From assembly GCF_010692325.1 (NCBI RefSeq), contig NZ_JAAHHW010000040.1, forward strand, positions 1 to 56,070: a stretch of 56,070 nucleotides of DNA. The letters run 5' to 3'. The notes beneath the pieces were generated by a model. That model was given only the letters and a program-made list of their open reading frames with translations, was not told the origin of the DNA and did no database searches. The stretch is from Moorena sp. SIO3I8. Its GTDB lineage: Bacteria > Cyanobacteriota > Cyanobacteriia > Cyanobacteriales > Coleofasciculaceae. The position numbers and the translations under genes are program-made. This document shows positions 1 through 9,087 of the stretch, piece by piece; position 1 is the stretch's first letter; the number at the start of each line of letters is the position of its first letter.

Positions 1-493
1 GGGTCGGCGTATCAAGATTTCGGGGGCTCAGTGGGATGAGAGTAACGTCCCACAAGTCTTGAAGCATCGGTGTGCCTACCTCAACGGGCAATTTTCAACT
101 TGAGTCTTACAAAACTGAGATGCACTCGTTACCCTTAGCCCTAGATAAAAACTATAGCATTGCTGCATCAAGGAATGAATATGAGCGGTTTGGGATACTG
201 CCCGCCTGAAAATATCCGGTGCGCTTGACCCATTAAGAATTCAATTCACGTGGCGGCGAGCTTTCCAATGCTCGGGGAACCCAGTCTTGGATCGCGCCTT
301 GGCCAAAAGGCCACGCTACGCGAACGGGTCGCACCCCTAGGAACAGGCAAGATACCCATTCCAAAAAACTATTAAAATCATTTCATTATTAAGCAACACC
401 GAGTGCCCAACTAATACAGGCTGTGAGGCATAATTTTCCAGTCTTCGACCCTAGACGTTAAATCTTTCGAGGATGACTGGGTCATTCTAATTC
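1..493. other. Unassigned, probably decayed sequence at window edge
   Basis: No convincing reading frame was found. A GTGGGA/TCCCAC hairpin lies at about 30-52, followed by a stretch (about 50-96) that loosely resembles the region just upstream of the iscB gene at 27.7 kb, sharing CACAAG and TACC(C)TCAACGGG in the same order. A copy of the dispersed GC-rich palindrome (GGCCAAAAGGCCACGCTACG) sits at about 301-325, and a fragment of the AAAAAACTATT motif seen in the 28.3 kb array occurs near 364. The stretch is best read as remnants of mobile elements and repeats. Confidence 0.4.
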
Positions 494-862
494 TCAACAT
501 GAAACAATACTTGTGCTGAGCGAACTTTTGAAGTCTACACCAACAGCACCATAATTACCTTTACCCGTGTCGAAGGTCATGTCGAAGATGTAGTTATGAT
601 GGGCGCGATTGCCTTTGCGAGTGTTGCCAGTTTCCAGGGAGCCAGGGCGCGTGATCGGTCTGGGCTGCTCAGGATTACCAAAACCTTTGGCTTTGTCATC
701 GGTAATACCATCACCTTTGGCACCGTAATCCCGCACATTCACCATGTTCGCATCCAAAGGATAGAGGGGATTCGCTGCGACTGAAGAACTGACCAAGCTG
801 GAAAAGCTAGCAGGTAAGCCGATCACCAATAGTAGGCTGCACAGGCTTAGGGAGAAGAGCAT
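494..862 (-). pseudogene. Pectate-lyase-like (beta-helix) secreted protein remnant
   Basis: The frame encodes a hydrophobic signal peptide starting at MLFSLSLCSLLL, then the hallmark N-terminal motif of pectate-lyase-superfamily proteins (NVRDYGAKGDGITDD). It then jumps directly to sequence that normally lies about 60-100 residues later in this family (NYIFDMTFDTGKGN...GAVGVDF) and stops shortly after. It therefore appears to have lost an internal segment and all of the C-terminal beta-helix. The frame is open upstream to 1024, but the signal peptide argues for the start at 862. Intact relatives are several hundred residues long; this has about 122. The family match is from memory of the motif; loss of function is inferred. 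Confidence 0.6.
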
Positions 863-1024
863 GAGCTTGGCTAGGTGCAGAGGAATGCCTACTAGATTTT
901 TAAGTCTTTGGCCTTGATATTTATACTTTAGATGTATAAAAAATAAGGTTTTGTGAATCATTATTGCCAAACCTTTACTGATCATCCAGTGGTAGCAGTT
1001 CTTAGTTAATCGTGTTTTGAGCAT

Positions 1025-1440
1025 TGTTCGAATACCACTTTATGTCAAAAAAATCACAATATTTAATATTTAATTAATTAATTTTTGTGAAATTTAATTC
1101 AAGCCAATCTGGCAACAGATCTAAGTACAACTTGGGTTTAATTGAAAATACTGAATGATATCAAGTCCGGTTAATTACTTTCCAAATAATCCCTGAATTT
1201 TTGGTAATGAGTAATGGGTGATGGGTCATCATCAACTAGCAATTAGTAATTACTAACTACCAACTAATAATTACTAATTACCAATTACCAATTACCCTCA
1301 GGAATTATGATCATTATTTAACCGAATTTTATAGGATACATCGATAGGTTTATTGATGACTGAATTCATAAATATATGATTGAGTTTAAGTAAAACCTGT
1401 TAGTAATTTTGTTGTTAGTGATTTTGGTCTCAACAGTCAT
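1025..1440. promoter_or_regulatory. Intergenic region between the remnant and rfbF-like gene, with repeats
   Basis: This AT-rich gap must hold the promoter of the downstream sugar cluster, but no clear -35/-10 pair stands out. It contains a copy of a dispersed motif (GATATCAAGTCCGGTTAATT at 1157) also found near 11612, 28833, 34057 and, in part, 54760. A heptamer-type array built on ATTACCA/ATTACTA fills about 1225-1300. Confidence 0.45.
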
Positions 1441-2292
1441 ATGAAAGTAGCAATTATTGCCGGGGGGCTCGGTACTCGTCTAGCGGAAGAAACCGACACA
1501 AAACCAAAGCCAATGGTAGCAATCGGAGGGCGACCAATCCTCTGGCATATCATGATGCATTATTACCATTATGGCTTCCAAGATTTTGTGATTGCCCTAG
1601 GTTATAAGGCAGAAGTTATTAAAAAATACATGGTGGACTATTGTTCACTTAATAGTAACTTAACGGTCAACCTTAACAATGGCAAAGTCATCCAGCACGG
1701 TGCTGCAGCACCGGATTGGACAGTTGATTTAATTGATACTGGTATTTACACCAATACAGGGGGTCGGATTAAACGGCTCGCTCCCTACGTAGGCAATCAG
1801 ACATTTATGCTCACTTGGGGAGATGGAGTTTCTGATGTCAATTTAAATGCGCTCCTGGAATTCCATCGCTCTCATGGCAAATTAGCTACCTTAACTGCAG
1901 TACGTCCACCTGCACGTTTTGGTTACTTAGACCTAGATGGAAACCAGATTACGGAATTCTCTGAAAAGCCTCAAACCAGAGAAGGCTGGATCAACGGTGC
2001 TTTCTTTGTTTTAGAACCCGGAGTTTTTGATTATATCGATGGCGATGACACCCAGTGGGAAAAAGCACCACTGGAGCGACTCGCCAAAGATGGGCAACTG
2101 ATGGCCTATCACCACACTTCATTCTGGCAATGCATGGATACCTTGCGCGACAAGCGCAGGTTAGAAAGTCTGTGGAACAGTGGCAATGCACCTTGGAAAA
2201 TTTGGGAGGAAAATAATGCGAGTATTAGTAACTGGTCACAAGGGCTACATCGGCACAGTCATGGTGCCAATGCTATTAGCTCAAGGGTATGA
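1441..2292 (+). CDS. rfbF: Glucose-1-phosphate cytidylyltransferase
   Basis: It makes CDP-glucose from glucose-1-phosphate and CTP, the entry to CDP-linked deoxy or branched sugars for surface glycans or glycosylated metabolites. The nucleotidyltransferase signature AGGLGTRLAEET is at residues 7-18, followed by KPKPMVAIGGRPILWHIM, the GDGVSDV metal/sugar region near 129-135, and RPPARFGYLDLD and GWINGAFFVLEP in family order. Family members are usually about 257 residues and end near the APWKIW motif; here the frame runs on for about 28 residues (to 283 in total) that overlap the next gene by 77 bp, so the ancestral stop may have been lost. It is the first gene of the cluster, with the SDR gene immediately downstream. 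Confidence 0.92.
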   Translation: MKVAIIAGGLGTRLAEETDTKPKPMVAIGGRPILWHIMMHYYHYGFQDFVIALGYKAEVIKKYMVDYCSLNSNLTVNLNNGKVIQHGAAAPDWTVDLIDTGIYTNTGGRIKRLAPYVGNQTFMLTWGDGVSDVNLNALLEFHRSHGKLATLTAVRPPARFGYLDLDGNQITEFSEKPQTREGWINGAFFVLEPGVFDYIDGDDTQWEKAPLERLAKDGQLMAYHHTSFWQCMDTLRDKRRLESLWNSGNAPWKIWEENNASISNWSQGLHRHSHGANAISSRV

Positions 2293-3280
2293 TGTATTTG
2301 GTCTTGATAGCGACTTATTTGAAAAGAGTACTTTTGGTGAAGGAATTCGAAAAATTCCAGAGCTAAAAAAGGATATCCGTGACGTTACGGCAACAGAACT
2401 AGAAGGATTTGATGCTCTAATCCACTTAGCAGGGCTTTCCAACGATCCTCTGGGGAATCTAAATCCTGACTTAACGTATCAGATTAATCATGCTGCTTCA
2501 GTTCATTTGGCTAAGTTAGCCAAAGCGGCAGGCATCGAGCGCTTCGTATTCTCATCGTCCTGTAGTAACTATGGTGCTGGTGGTGATGACTGGTTGACTG
2601 AGGAATCATCCTTCAACCCTGTCACTCCTTACGGCATTTCTAAAGTTCGTGTCGAGCAAGATGTTACTCAGTTAGCGGACGATAACTTTAGTCCTACCTT
2701 TCTTCGGAATGCTACAGCTTATGGTGTTTCGCCGCGTTTGCGCTTTGATCTAGTACTCAATAACTTGGTCGCTTGGGCATTTACCACGGGTCAAGTGTAT
2801 ATCAAGAGTGATGGTACCCCTTGGCGTCCCATTGTCCATATTGAAGATATTTCCCAAGCCTTTATTGCGGTGTTGGAGGCACCTCGTGAGGTGGTACACA
2901 ATCAAGCGTTTAATGTGGGACGCAATGAGGACAACTATCGTATTCGAGAGTTAGCCGAAATTGTCAAAGAAACAGTTCCAGGCTGTGAAATTGAATACGC
3001 TAAAGATGCTGGACCCGATAAGCGCTGTTATCGCGTTGATTGTAGTAAGATTATTCACACATTACCCGAATTCAAACCCCAATGGAATGCCCGTCGGGGA
3101 GCTCAAGAACTCTACCAAGCTTATCAAACCGTAGGCTTAACCTTGGAAGAGTTTGAGGGACCGAGGTATCAGCGTATTGCTCACATCAAACAATTACTTA
3201 GCACTGGAAGATTAGATCAAACCCTGCGTTGGCGTACCCAGCTACCTACATCTCCTAAAATACAACCCATTAGTGTTTAG
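2216..3280 (+). CDS. NAD(P)-dependent sugar epimerase/dehydratase (extended SDR)
   Basis: An extended short-chain dehydrogenase acting on nucleotide sugars, probably on the product of the preceding cytidylyltransferase pathway. The start at MRVLVTGHKGYIG is preferred because a GGGAGGA ribosome site lies about 8 bases upstream and the Rossmann glycine motif (GHKGYIG) then sits at the N-terminus; an earlier in-frame ATG at 2180 would add 12 unconserved residues. The catalytic motif is YGISK (YxxxK) with the conserved Ser in the preceding SSSCSNYG segment. A C-terminal substrate domain with the WRPIVHIEDI motif follows. Exact substrate cannot be told; no CDP-glucose 4,6-dehydratase (RfbG) is present in the window, so this enzyme may take another step. 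Confidence 0.85.
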   Translation: MRVLVTGHKGYIGTVMVPMLLAQGYDVFGLDSDLFEKSTFGEGIRKIPELKKDIRDVTATELEGFDALIHLAGLSNDPLGNLNPDLTYQINHAASVHLAKLAKAAGIERFVFSSSCSNYGAGGDDWLTEESSFNPVTPYGISKVRVEQDVTQLADDNFSPTFLRNATAYGVSPRLRFDLVLNNLVAWAFTTGQVYIKSDGTPWRPIVHIEDISQAFIAVLEAPREVVHNQAFNVGRNEDNYRIRELAEIVKETVPGCEIEYAKDAGPDKRCYRVDCSKIIHTLPEFKPQWNARRGAQELYQAYQTVGLTLEEFEGPRYQRIAHIKQLLSTGRLDQTLRWRTQLPTSPKIQPISV

Positions 3281-3296
3281 GAGCTGTTGGGTCATT

Positions 3297-3345
3297 GGTA
3301 ATCGGTAATCGGTAATCCTACTCTAATTACCAATTACCAATTACC
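3297..3345. repeat. Opposed heptamer repeats able to form a hairpin
   Basis: Three copies of GGTAATC are followed eight bases later by three copies of AATTACC, the near reverse complement. The RNA could fold into a long hairpin just after the SDR stop and may act as a transcription attenuator or terminator, although no T-tract follows. Confidence 0.6.
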
Positions 3346-3507
3346 AAAAGGGCGGAAAAATTTGTTGCAGTCACCCTGGAGAATTAGTTGACTTTAATAA
3401 AAAGTTTACTTTGCTATTGTTATGAATATTTTTTTGTTGCTGATTAACCGTTAATTGCCAACAGTTTACAGTTAACAATTAACAGTCATATTTTTTTTAA
3501 AATAATA

Positions 3508-4737
3508 ATGTCTAATTCAATGCCTATTTGCCGTGCTAACAGCACTGATGACTTAGAGTTAATTATTTCCTTCGGTTACACCCCATTAGCTGATGGATTA
3601 CTTACTAAAAACCAGTTAGATAAACCTGAATATACTGCTCCATTGGATCTGGCGTTTTCTCCTAGCAGTGGTTTAGTCCAAATCACCGAAAGTGTCCCCC
3701 CGGAAATACTATTTTGTCGAGACTACCCCTATTTTTATTCTGTATCAAAATCGTTAATAAAACACTTTGTAGATAGTGCCAAAGCCATCATTGAGTCAAG
3801 ACAACTCAACAGCAACAGTCTAGTGATTGAAGCAGCTATTAATGATGGCTATATGCTCAAAAACTTTGTTGAAAAAGGAATTCCAGTGCTGGGAATTGAC
3901 CCAGCCTCTGGACCTGCGGAAGCTGCCCAAAAAGCAGGTATTCCTACTCTTTGTACATTCTTTACCAAAGATTTGGCAATAGAGCTACACTCTGAAGGAC
4001 GGAAAGCTGATGTTTTTCTTGCTAACAATGTCTTGGCTCATGTGCCAGATCTGAATGGCTTTGTAGCAGGAATTGGGGTTCTGCTGAAAGAGACTGGTGT
4101 AGCAGTGATTGAAGTCCCCTATGTGGTTGACTTGGTAGATCACTGTGAATTTGACACTATCTACCATCAGCACTTATGTTATTTTTCAGTAACTGCTTTG
4201 GATCGGTTGTTTAGGAAACATGGTTTATTCCTAAATGACATCCAACGTACTCCAATCCATGGAGGTTCGTTACGGCTCTTTGTGGAGCCTAAGGAACAGG
4301 TTAAGGAATCCGTAAAATCTCTATTAGCAGAAGAAGTAGCGCGGGGAGTTGACCGCATTGATTACTATCGTGATTTTGCTAACCGTGTTCAGGAAATTAA
4401 GCTTTCTTTACTGGATATCCTCTGGGATTTGAAGAAACCGGGTAAAAAGGTTGCAGCCTATGGAGCAGCAGCTAAAGCAACTACTCTGCTCAGTTATTTT
4501 GGGATTAATAAAACCCTGGTGGATTATGTAGTGGATTTAAATCCATTCAAACATGGTCGCTACATGGGCATTAATCATTTACCGATTTTCCCACCATCAA
4601 AACTGTTAGAGGATAAACCAGATTATGTGTTGCTGCTAGCTTGGAATTTTGCTGATGAGATTTTGCAGCAACAGGAAGAGTATCGACAACAAGGAGGTAA
4701 ATTTATTATTCCGATTCCACAACCAAAGATTGTTTAG
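3508..4737 (+). CDS. SAM-dependent sugar C-methyltransferase (TylC3/TcaB9-like), zinc site lost
   Basis: A 409-residue protein with the three-part layout of sugar C-methyltransferases: N-terminal zinc-binding-like domain, central Rossmann SAM domain ([13 protein letters not shown] and VLGIDPA), and C-terminal Rossmann-like domain ([17 protein letters not shown]). It would methylate C3 or C5 of a nucleotide-linked keto sugar. In the two paralogues at 7164 and 10400 the first domain carries CxxC pairs; here the corresponding positions read ICRAN and FSPSSG, so three of four expected zinc ligands are gone. The family YHEH catalytic segment reads YHQH. The remainder is well conserved and uninterrupted, so it is probably expressed, but zinc binding and activity are doubtful. 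It follows the SDR gene on the same strand after a 227-bp gap. Confidence 0.85.
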   Translation: MSNSMPICRANSTDDLELIISFGYTPLADGLLTKNQLDKPEYTAPLDLAFSPSSGLVQITESVPPEILFCRDYPYFYSVSKSLIKHFVDSAKAIIESRQLNSNSLVIEAAINDGYMLKNFVEKGIPVLGIDPASGPAEAAQKAGIPTLCTFFTKDLAIELHSEGRKADVFLANNVLAHVPDLNGFVAGIGVLLKETGVAVIEVPYVVDLVDHCEFDTIYHQHLCYFSVTALDRLFRKHGLFLNDIQRTPIHGGSLRLFVEPKEQVKESVKSLLAEEVARGVDRIDYYRDFANRVQEIKLSLLDILWDLKKPGKKVAAYGAAAKATTLLSYFGINKTLVDYVVDLNPFKHGRYMGINHLPIFPPSKLLEDKPDYVLLLAWNFADEILQQQEEYRQQGGKFIIPIPQPKIV

Positions 4738-4754
4738 AGTTGACGGTTGACGAT

Positions 4755-4800
4755 CAAGTAAGGGAGTAGGGAGTAGGGAGTAGGGAGTAGGGAGCCATCA
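4755..4800. repeat. GGGAGTA heptamer array
   Basis: Tandem copies of GGGAGTA lie between the convergent methyltransferase and HEAT-repeat genes. The same unit recurs near 36295 (reverse), 37230 (reverse), 37475 and 50118. Confidence 0.8.
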
Positions 4801-4860
4801 CTATTCCATAAAATCCCAAATTGGTATACCTCACCTATTTTATAAATGCTATAATTTAAG

Positions 4861-6360
4861 TCAACTTTGGTAGTTTGGGAGGGTACGGATACTTGCCAAT
4901 TTTTCTTTAGCGAACTTCTGCACTTTCTGATCTGAGTCATGCTTTGCTCTATCTCGCAATAGTAGTAGAGTTTGGGGATGGTTTGGATAGTCATCAATGA
5001 TTGCTGTCAGGGCAATTTGCCGAGGGTTTTCTTCCCGGCGCTGCTTGCGATAAAAGGGATCATTGACAGCGCGAACGCACAAAAATTCAAACATCCCAGG
5101 TTGATTTTTCCAACCACAGATTAATTCTGTCATAACTGCTGCTCGCACACGCCAATGCGGATCTGATTCAGCTCGTTCTTGGAGAAAATGTAAAGTGTCT
5201 GGGTGATATTTCCAACCACGGACTAATTCTTCCAGCACTGCTATTCGCACATCCAAATTCCGATCTGATTTAGCCCGTTGTTTGAGAAAAAGTAGGATAT
5301 CCGGTTCATCTTTCCAGCCACGGGCTAATACTTGCACTGCTATTTGCCGCACATATCCATTCCGATCCGATTGAGCCAATTGTTTGAGAAAGGGTAACGT
5401 ATCCGGGTGATTTTTACAACTACGAGGTAATGCTTCGGCTGCTGTTTGTCGCACAGCCAAATCCTGATCCGATTGAGCCAATTGTTTGAGAATAGGTAAC
5501 GTATCATGATGATCTTGCCAACTAGAAGCTAATGCTTCGGCTACTGCTTGTCGAACAGCGGCATCCTGATCCGATTCAGCCAATTGTTTGAGGATGGGTA
5601 AGGTATCTGGATCATCTTTCCAACCACGAGCTAATGCTTCAGCTACTGCTTGTCGAACAGCGGCATCCTGATCCGATTCAGCCAATTGTTTGAGGATGGG
5701 TAAGGTATCTGGATCATCTTTCCAACCACGGACTAATTCTGCTACTGCTGCTTGTCGCACACGCCAAGACTGATCTGATTGAGCCAGTTGTTTGAGAATA
5801 GCTAAGGTATCGTGGTGATTTTTCCAACCATGGACTAATTTTGCCATTGCTACTCGTCGCACATCGGAATTGTGGTCAGATTGAGCCAGTTGTTTGAGAA
5901 TGGGTAAGGTATCCGGATGATCTTGCCAACCATCGACTAATCCTGAAACTGCTGCTATTCGCACATCGGCATCCTGATCGGATTGAGCTCGTTGTTTAAG
6001 AATAAGTAAGATATCACGTTCACCCTTCCAACCACGAGCTAATTCTTGCACTGCTACCTGTCGCACATACCCATTCTGAACCGATTGAGCCAATTGTTTG
6101 AGTAAAGGTAAGGTAACCGGATGATCTTTCCAACCATGGGCTAATGCTTCGGCTGCTGCTTGTCGTACATCCCAATACTGATCCGATTGAGCTAATTGTT
6201 TGAGGATGAGTGGGGTATCTGGGTTATCCTGCCCACCACAGACTAATTCTGCCACTGTTACTGCTGGCACATACCCATTCTGATCTAATTGAACCAGTTG
6301 TTTGTTGTGAAGGTTAAAATCTGTAATAATATCCTGATTTTTTCTAGGATTTTTATCCAT
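4861..6360 (-). CDS. HEAT-like repeat protein (about 13 units of 34 residues)
   Basis: The 499-residue protein is almost entirely a solenoid of 34-residue units with consensus LKQLAQSDQDxxVRQ-A-EAL--GW and a HPDTLPI tail, giving a 102-bp DNA period. The unit matches HEAT/phycocyanin-lyase-like alpha-helical repeats used for protein-protein contact. There is no signal peptide, membrane segment or catalytic domain. In cyanobacteria such arrays often form the C-terminal part of NACHT/STAND proteins; here no NTPase precedes it, so it may be a free scaffold or a detached sensor arm. Units 7 and 8 are nearly identical at DNA level (about 5550-5755), showing recent unit duplication. It lies opposite to the surrounding sugar genes. 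No specific function can be assigned. Confidence 0.8.
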   Translation of the reverse strand: MDKNPRKNQDIITDFNLHNKQLVQLDQNGYVPAVTVAELVCGGQDNPDTPLILKQLAQSDQYWDVRQAAAEALAHGWKDHPVTLPLLKQLAQSVQNGYVRQVAVQELARGWKGERDILLILKQRAQSDQDADVRIAAVSGLVDGWQDHPDTLPILKQLAQSDHNSDVRRVAMAKLVHGWKNHHDTLAILKQLAQSDQSWRVRQAAVAELVRGWKDDPDTLPILKQLAESDQDAAVRQAVAEALARGWKDDPDTLPILKQLAESDQDAAVRQAVAEALASSWQDHHDTLPILKQLAQSDQDLAVRQTAAEALPRSCKNHPDTLPFLKQLAQSDRNGYVRQIAVQVLARGWKDEPDILLFLKQRAKSDRNLDVRIAVLEELVRGWKYHPDTLHFLQERAESDPHWRVRAAVMTELICGWKNQPGMFEFLCVRAVNDPFYRKQRREENPRQIALTAIIDDYPNHPQTLLLLRDRAKHDSDQKVQKFAKEKLASIRTLPNYQS

Positions 6361-6683
6361 TTTATCGAAATTTTTAAATTAACAAACGGCATTAAAATCT
6401 GGAAATTTATGGTGAAATATTAATCTAGCTTTACCCCATTAACCTAGTATAACAAAACCTAGTATTCCCAAGCCTGTTTGCCTAATAACAACCAAATATA
6501 CTTAAATCTCAAAGTCGCATAAGGTTCCACTATCCGGCAATTACTCAATTCAGTCAGCTCATGCCAATTTTATGTACAAGTACCTTTAATCATTATTTAC
6601 TAATTAGTAGGTATGGTGATAATGTTGCATCATTCGCAGTAGGGGAATCGTTAACTTCAATGCCAAATAAATCCATCAATAAG
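6361..6683. other. Intergenic, no feature recognised
   Basis: AT-rich spacer between the start of the HEAT-repeat gene and the end of the dead DUF2358 gene, both on the minus strand. It probably holds the HEAT gene promoter next to 6361. I see no repeat array or reading frame. Confidence 0.4.
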
Positions 6684-7133
6684 CTATGGTAATTCACAGG
6701 GTAAAAACTGCTTCAAAATCTCGCTGGGTTTGCGATACCAGGTATCGAGGTGATTGCTGATCAGACCATCTTTGGTCAGGAGGTAGCTAGAAGAGCTATT
6801 GAAAAACACATCAGCTTTCCAAGGGACCCGCAATGTGCCACTAACTCTCCAATTTGCCGTGATCACCTTTTCATCGGTTTGAGAGATATCATGCATAACG
6901 AAATAAATTGTGCTCAAAAATAGCCGAGCGTTAAATCTCAGTATATAAACTATAATTCGATAGTTTAATTTTACTTTAAATCGACTAATTTGGTCTTGAA
7001 ATTAACTATTTTTTGTATAAAAATTATAGGCAATATCTTGCTAAGACAGGGTTGGTATATCGTGCTTAATGGTCTGAATTACCCGCTCAATCTGGGATTG
7101 ATATTGATTGGCACTCAAATCCTATGAAGTCAT
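6684..7133 (-). pseudogene. DUF2358 family protein, inactivated by three in-frame stops
   Basis: Reading one minus-strand frame from the ATG at 7133 to the stop at 6684 gives a full-length (about 149 residue) match to my memory of the NTF2-like DUF2358 family: QIERVIQTIKHDIPTL, then a YNFYT segment, LNYRIIVYILRFNARLF, then MHDI, WRVSGTLRVPW and HLDTWYRKPSEILKQF. It is broken by TAG at 7122-7124, TAG at 7041-7043 and TAA at 7002-7004, with no frameshift. Only the last 77 codons are open. This is a young pseudogene: conserved residues are still readable through the stops. Function of the family is unknown, possibly plastid/cyanobacterial small-molecule binding. Confidence 0.75.
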
Positions 7134-7163
7134 CACATTTAAATTCTAAAAGAGTCACTCAAA

Positions 7164-8393
7164 ATGATACAACAAGCATTGTCCAAAAATTTTGCTCACA
7201 CACAACCGATTTCATTATCAGAACATATTTGTCCCAACTGTGGAAACCAAGGATTGTCCCTATTTTATGAAGTACATAACGTACCAGTTCACAGTTGCTT
7301 AATGATGTCAACCCAGGAAGCAGCTCTAGACTTCCCTTGCGGTGATGTGGTTTTGGGGTTTTGTCAAGACTGCGGCTTCATCACTAATGTTTCCTTTGAT
7401 CCCAGGTGGTCAGCTTACGCTCCCAATTATGAAGACCAACAGAGTTTTTCCCCAACCTTCAATCAGTTTGCCCTTGATCTAGCCAATCATCTGATCGACA
7501 AATACGACCTTCATAACAAAGACATTATAGAGATTGGTTGTAGCAAAGGAGATTTCCTCTTGCTGCTGTGCGAATTAGGTAACAATCGTGGTGTTGGTAT
7601 TGACCCGTCTGCTGTAGTAGGACGAGTCCAGAGTGAAGCCGCTGACCGGGTCACCTTTATTCAAGACTATTACTCAGAGCGCTATGCTGAGTATGTAGGT
7701 GATTTTATCTGTTGTCGCCACACCCTGGAGCATATTTATCCTACCGCTGAGTTTATTAGTACCGTGCGCCGCTCCATTGGCGATCGCCTCAATACCGTTG
7801 TGGTGTTTGAGATACCAGATACCATACGAGTACTCAAAGACTTAGCTTTTGAAGACATTTACTACGAACACTGCTCCTATTTCACCCCTGGATCCCTAGC
7901 GCGATTATTCCGTAACTGTGGCTTTGAAGTGACTGACCTGTATCGAGCTTATGGTGAACAATATCTGTTAATTGAAACCCGACCTGTCACCATCCCATCT
8001 GACAAAGTACATCCTCTGGAAGAGAGTCTTGAGGAAGTTACTCAGCATGTCAAAAACTTCACCAACGAGATTACCAAGAAGCTGGAGAATTGGAGGCAGC
8101 ACTTAGAGCAGATCCATGCTCAAGGCAAGCGTGTTGTAGTTTGGGGTTCGGGTTCCAAATGTGTGGCTTTTTTAACCACTCTTGATACCACAGACAAAAT
8201 TGAATACGTGGTAGATATTAATCCCCATCGTCATGGGAAATTTATCCCTGGTGTTGGTAAAAAAATTATGGCACCAGAGTTTTTGAAGGAATACAAACCT
8301 GATCAGGTGATTGTCATGAATTCCATATATTGTGATGAAATTCAGCAAATGTTGAATAAGATGGGAGTAACTACAGAGGTTATATCTCTATAA
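7164..8393 (+). CDS. SAM-dependent sugar C-methyltransferase (TylC3/TcaB9-like)
   Basis: A 409-residue C-methyltransferase with an intact N-terminal zinc site: CPNCG near residue 23 and CQDCG near residue 70. The central SAM domain has DIIEIGCSKGDFLLLL and VGIDPS, and the catalytic region reads YYEHCSYF. The C-terminal domain has GKRVVVWGSGSKCVAFL and YVVDINPHRHGKF. It is clearly paralogous to the gene at 10400 and more distantly to that at 3508. Two related enzymes flanking lhgO suggest stepwise methylation of one sugar or of two different positions. Methyl donor SAM is established for the family; the sugar substrate is unknown. Confidence 0.88.
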   Translation: MIQQALSKNFAHTQPISLSEHICPNCGNQGLSLFYEVHNVPVHSCLMMSTQEAALDFPCGDVVLGFCQDCGFITNVSFDPRWSAYAPNYEDQQSFSPTFNQFALDLANHLIDKYDLHNKDIIEIGCSKGDFLLLLCELGNNRGVGIDPSAVVGRVQSEAADRVTFIQDYYSERYAEYVGDFICCRHTLEHIYPTAEFISTVRRSIGDRLNTVVVFEIPDTIRVLKDLAFEDIYYEHCSYFTPGSLARLFRNCGFEVTDLYRAYGEQYLLIETRPVTIPSDKVHPLEESLEEVTQHVKNFTNEITKKLENWRQHLEQIHAQGKRVVVWGSGSKCVAFLTTLDTTDKIEYVVDINPHRHGKFIPGVGKKIMAPEFLKEYKPDQVIVMNSIYCDEIQQMLNKMGVTTEVISL

Positions 8394-8421
8394 ATATCAG
8401 TCATTAGTCATGAGTGATCAG

Positions 8422-8463
8422 TTATGAGTCATAAGTCAAAAATTAAAGACTTATGACTCATAA
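8422..8463 (+). terminator. Perfect 16-bp inverted repeat downstream of methyltransferase
   Basis: TTATGAGTCATAAGTC (8422-8437) and its exact reverse complement (8448-8463) flank a 10-base loop, starting 28 bases after the methyltransferase stop. No T-run follows, so it may be a 3'-end stabilising hairpin or a solo repeat built from heptamer-like units rather than a classical intrinsic terminator. Confidence 0.5.
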
Positions 8464-8866
8464 AGTGTTTACTGGAGTTGTTTAGGTGTACTTGGGAACT
8501 ATGTTTTTTCTGCACACACTTGGAAAAAAATTTTCCATCAGAAAGCACCCAGCAAAGTTGAGCAATAACCGAAGGCTTGGATGCTTGCGGGAAAAAGAGT
8601 CTTTGTCATTTTTTATTTTTTTGTCGTCATTTTAGGCCAAAATGGCAAATACTCCAATAGGTTTTCTGGTACAAAAAAGTATGGGAAGTGAGTAGGCTTC
8701 CCCAAACTTTTTGAGTATTAATTAATTGTTTATAGCGGTTTCTACTCCAATGAGGTAGACCATAAGTCTCAATTAACAAGCTTTTCAGCTTCAAGGTGTA
8801 CCTCACCATACAAAAAAAACACTATATTCTCCATTATTATACCTTTCTCAGGGATACGGTTAACTT
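8464..8866. other. Intergenic, no gene recognised
   Basis: AT-rich stretch with short open frames on the minus strand that lack family features. Nothing can be assigned. Confidence 0.3.
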
Positions 8867-8872
8867 TTGATA

Positions 8873-9049
8873 TTCAACATTCAACATTCAACATTCAACA
8901 TTCAACATTCAACATTCAACATTCAACATTCAACATTCAACATTCAACATTCAACATTCAACATTCAACATTCAAGACTCAACATTCAACATTCAACATT
9001 CAAGACTCAACATTCAACATTCAACTTTGAACATTCAACATTCAACATT
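8873..9049. repeat. ATTCAAC heptamer tandem array (about 25 units)
   Basis: A nearly uninterrupted run of ATTCAAC, with a few variants (ATTCAAG/ACTCAAC) near its 3' end. Because three heptamers make 21 bases, all frames stay open and give a spurious NIQHSTF repeat peptide. It ends 38 bases before the lhgO start, inside the likely promoter/leader of that gene. Confidence 0.95.
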
Positions 9050-9087
9050 TAAAGTTAAAATTAATAGTTTCAGTAATAAAAATAACC

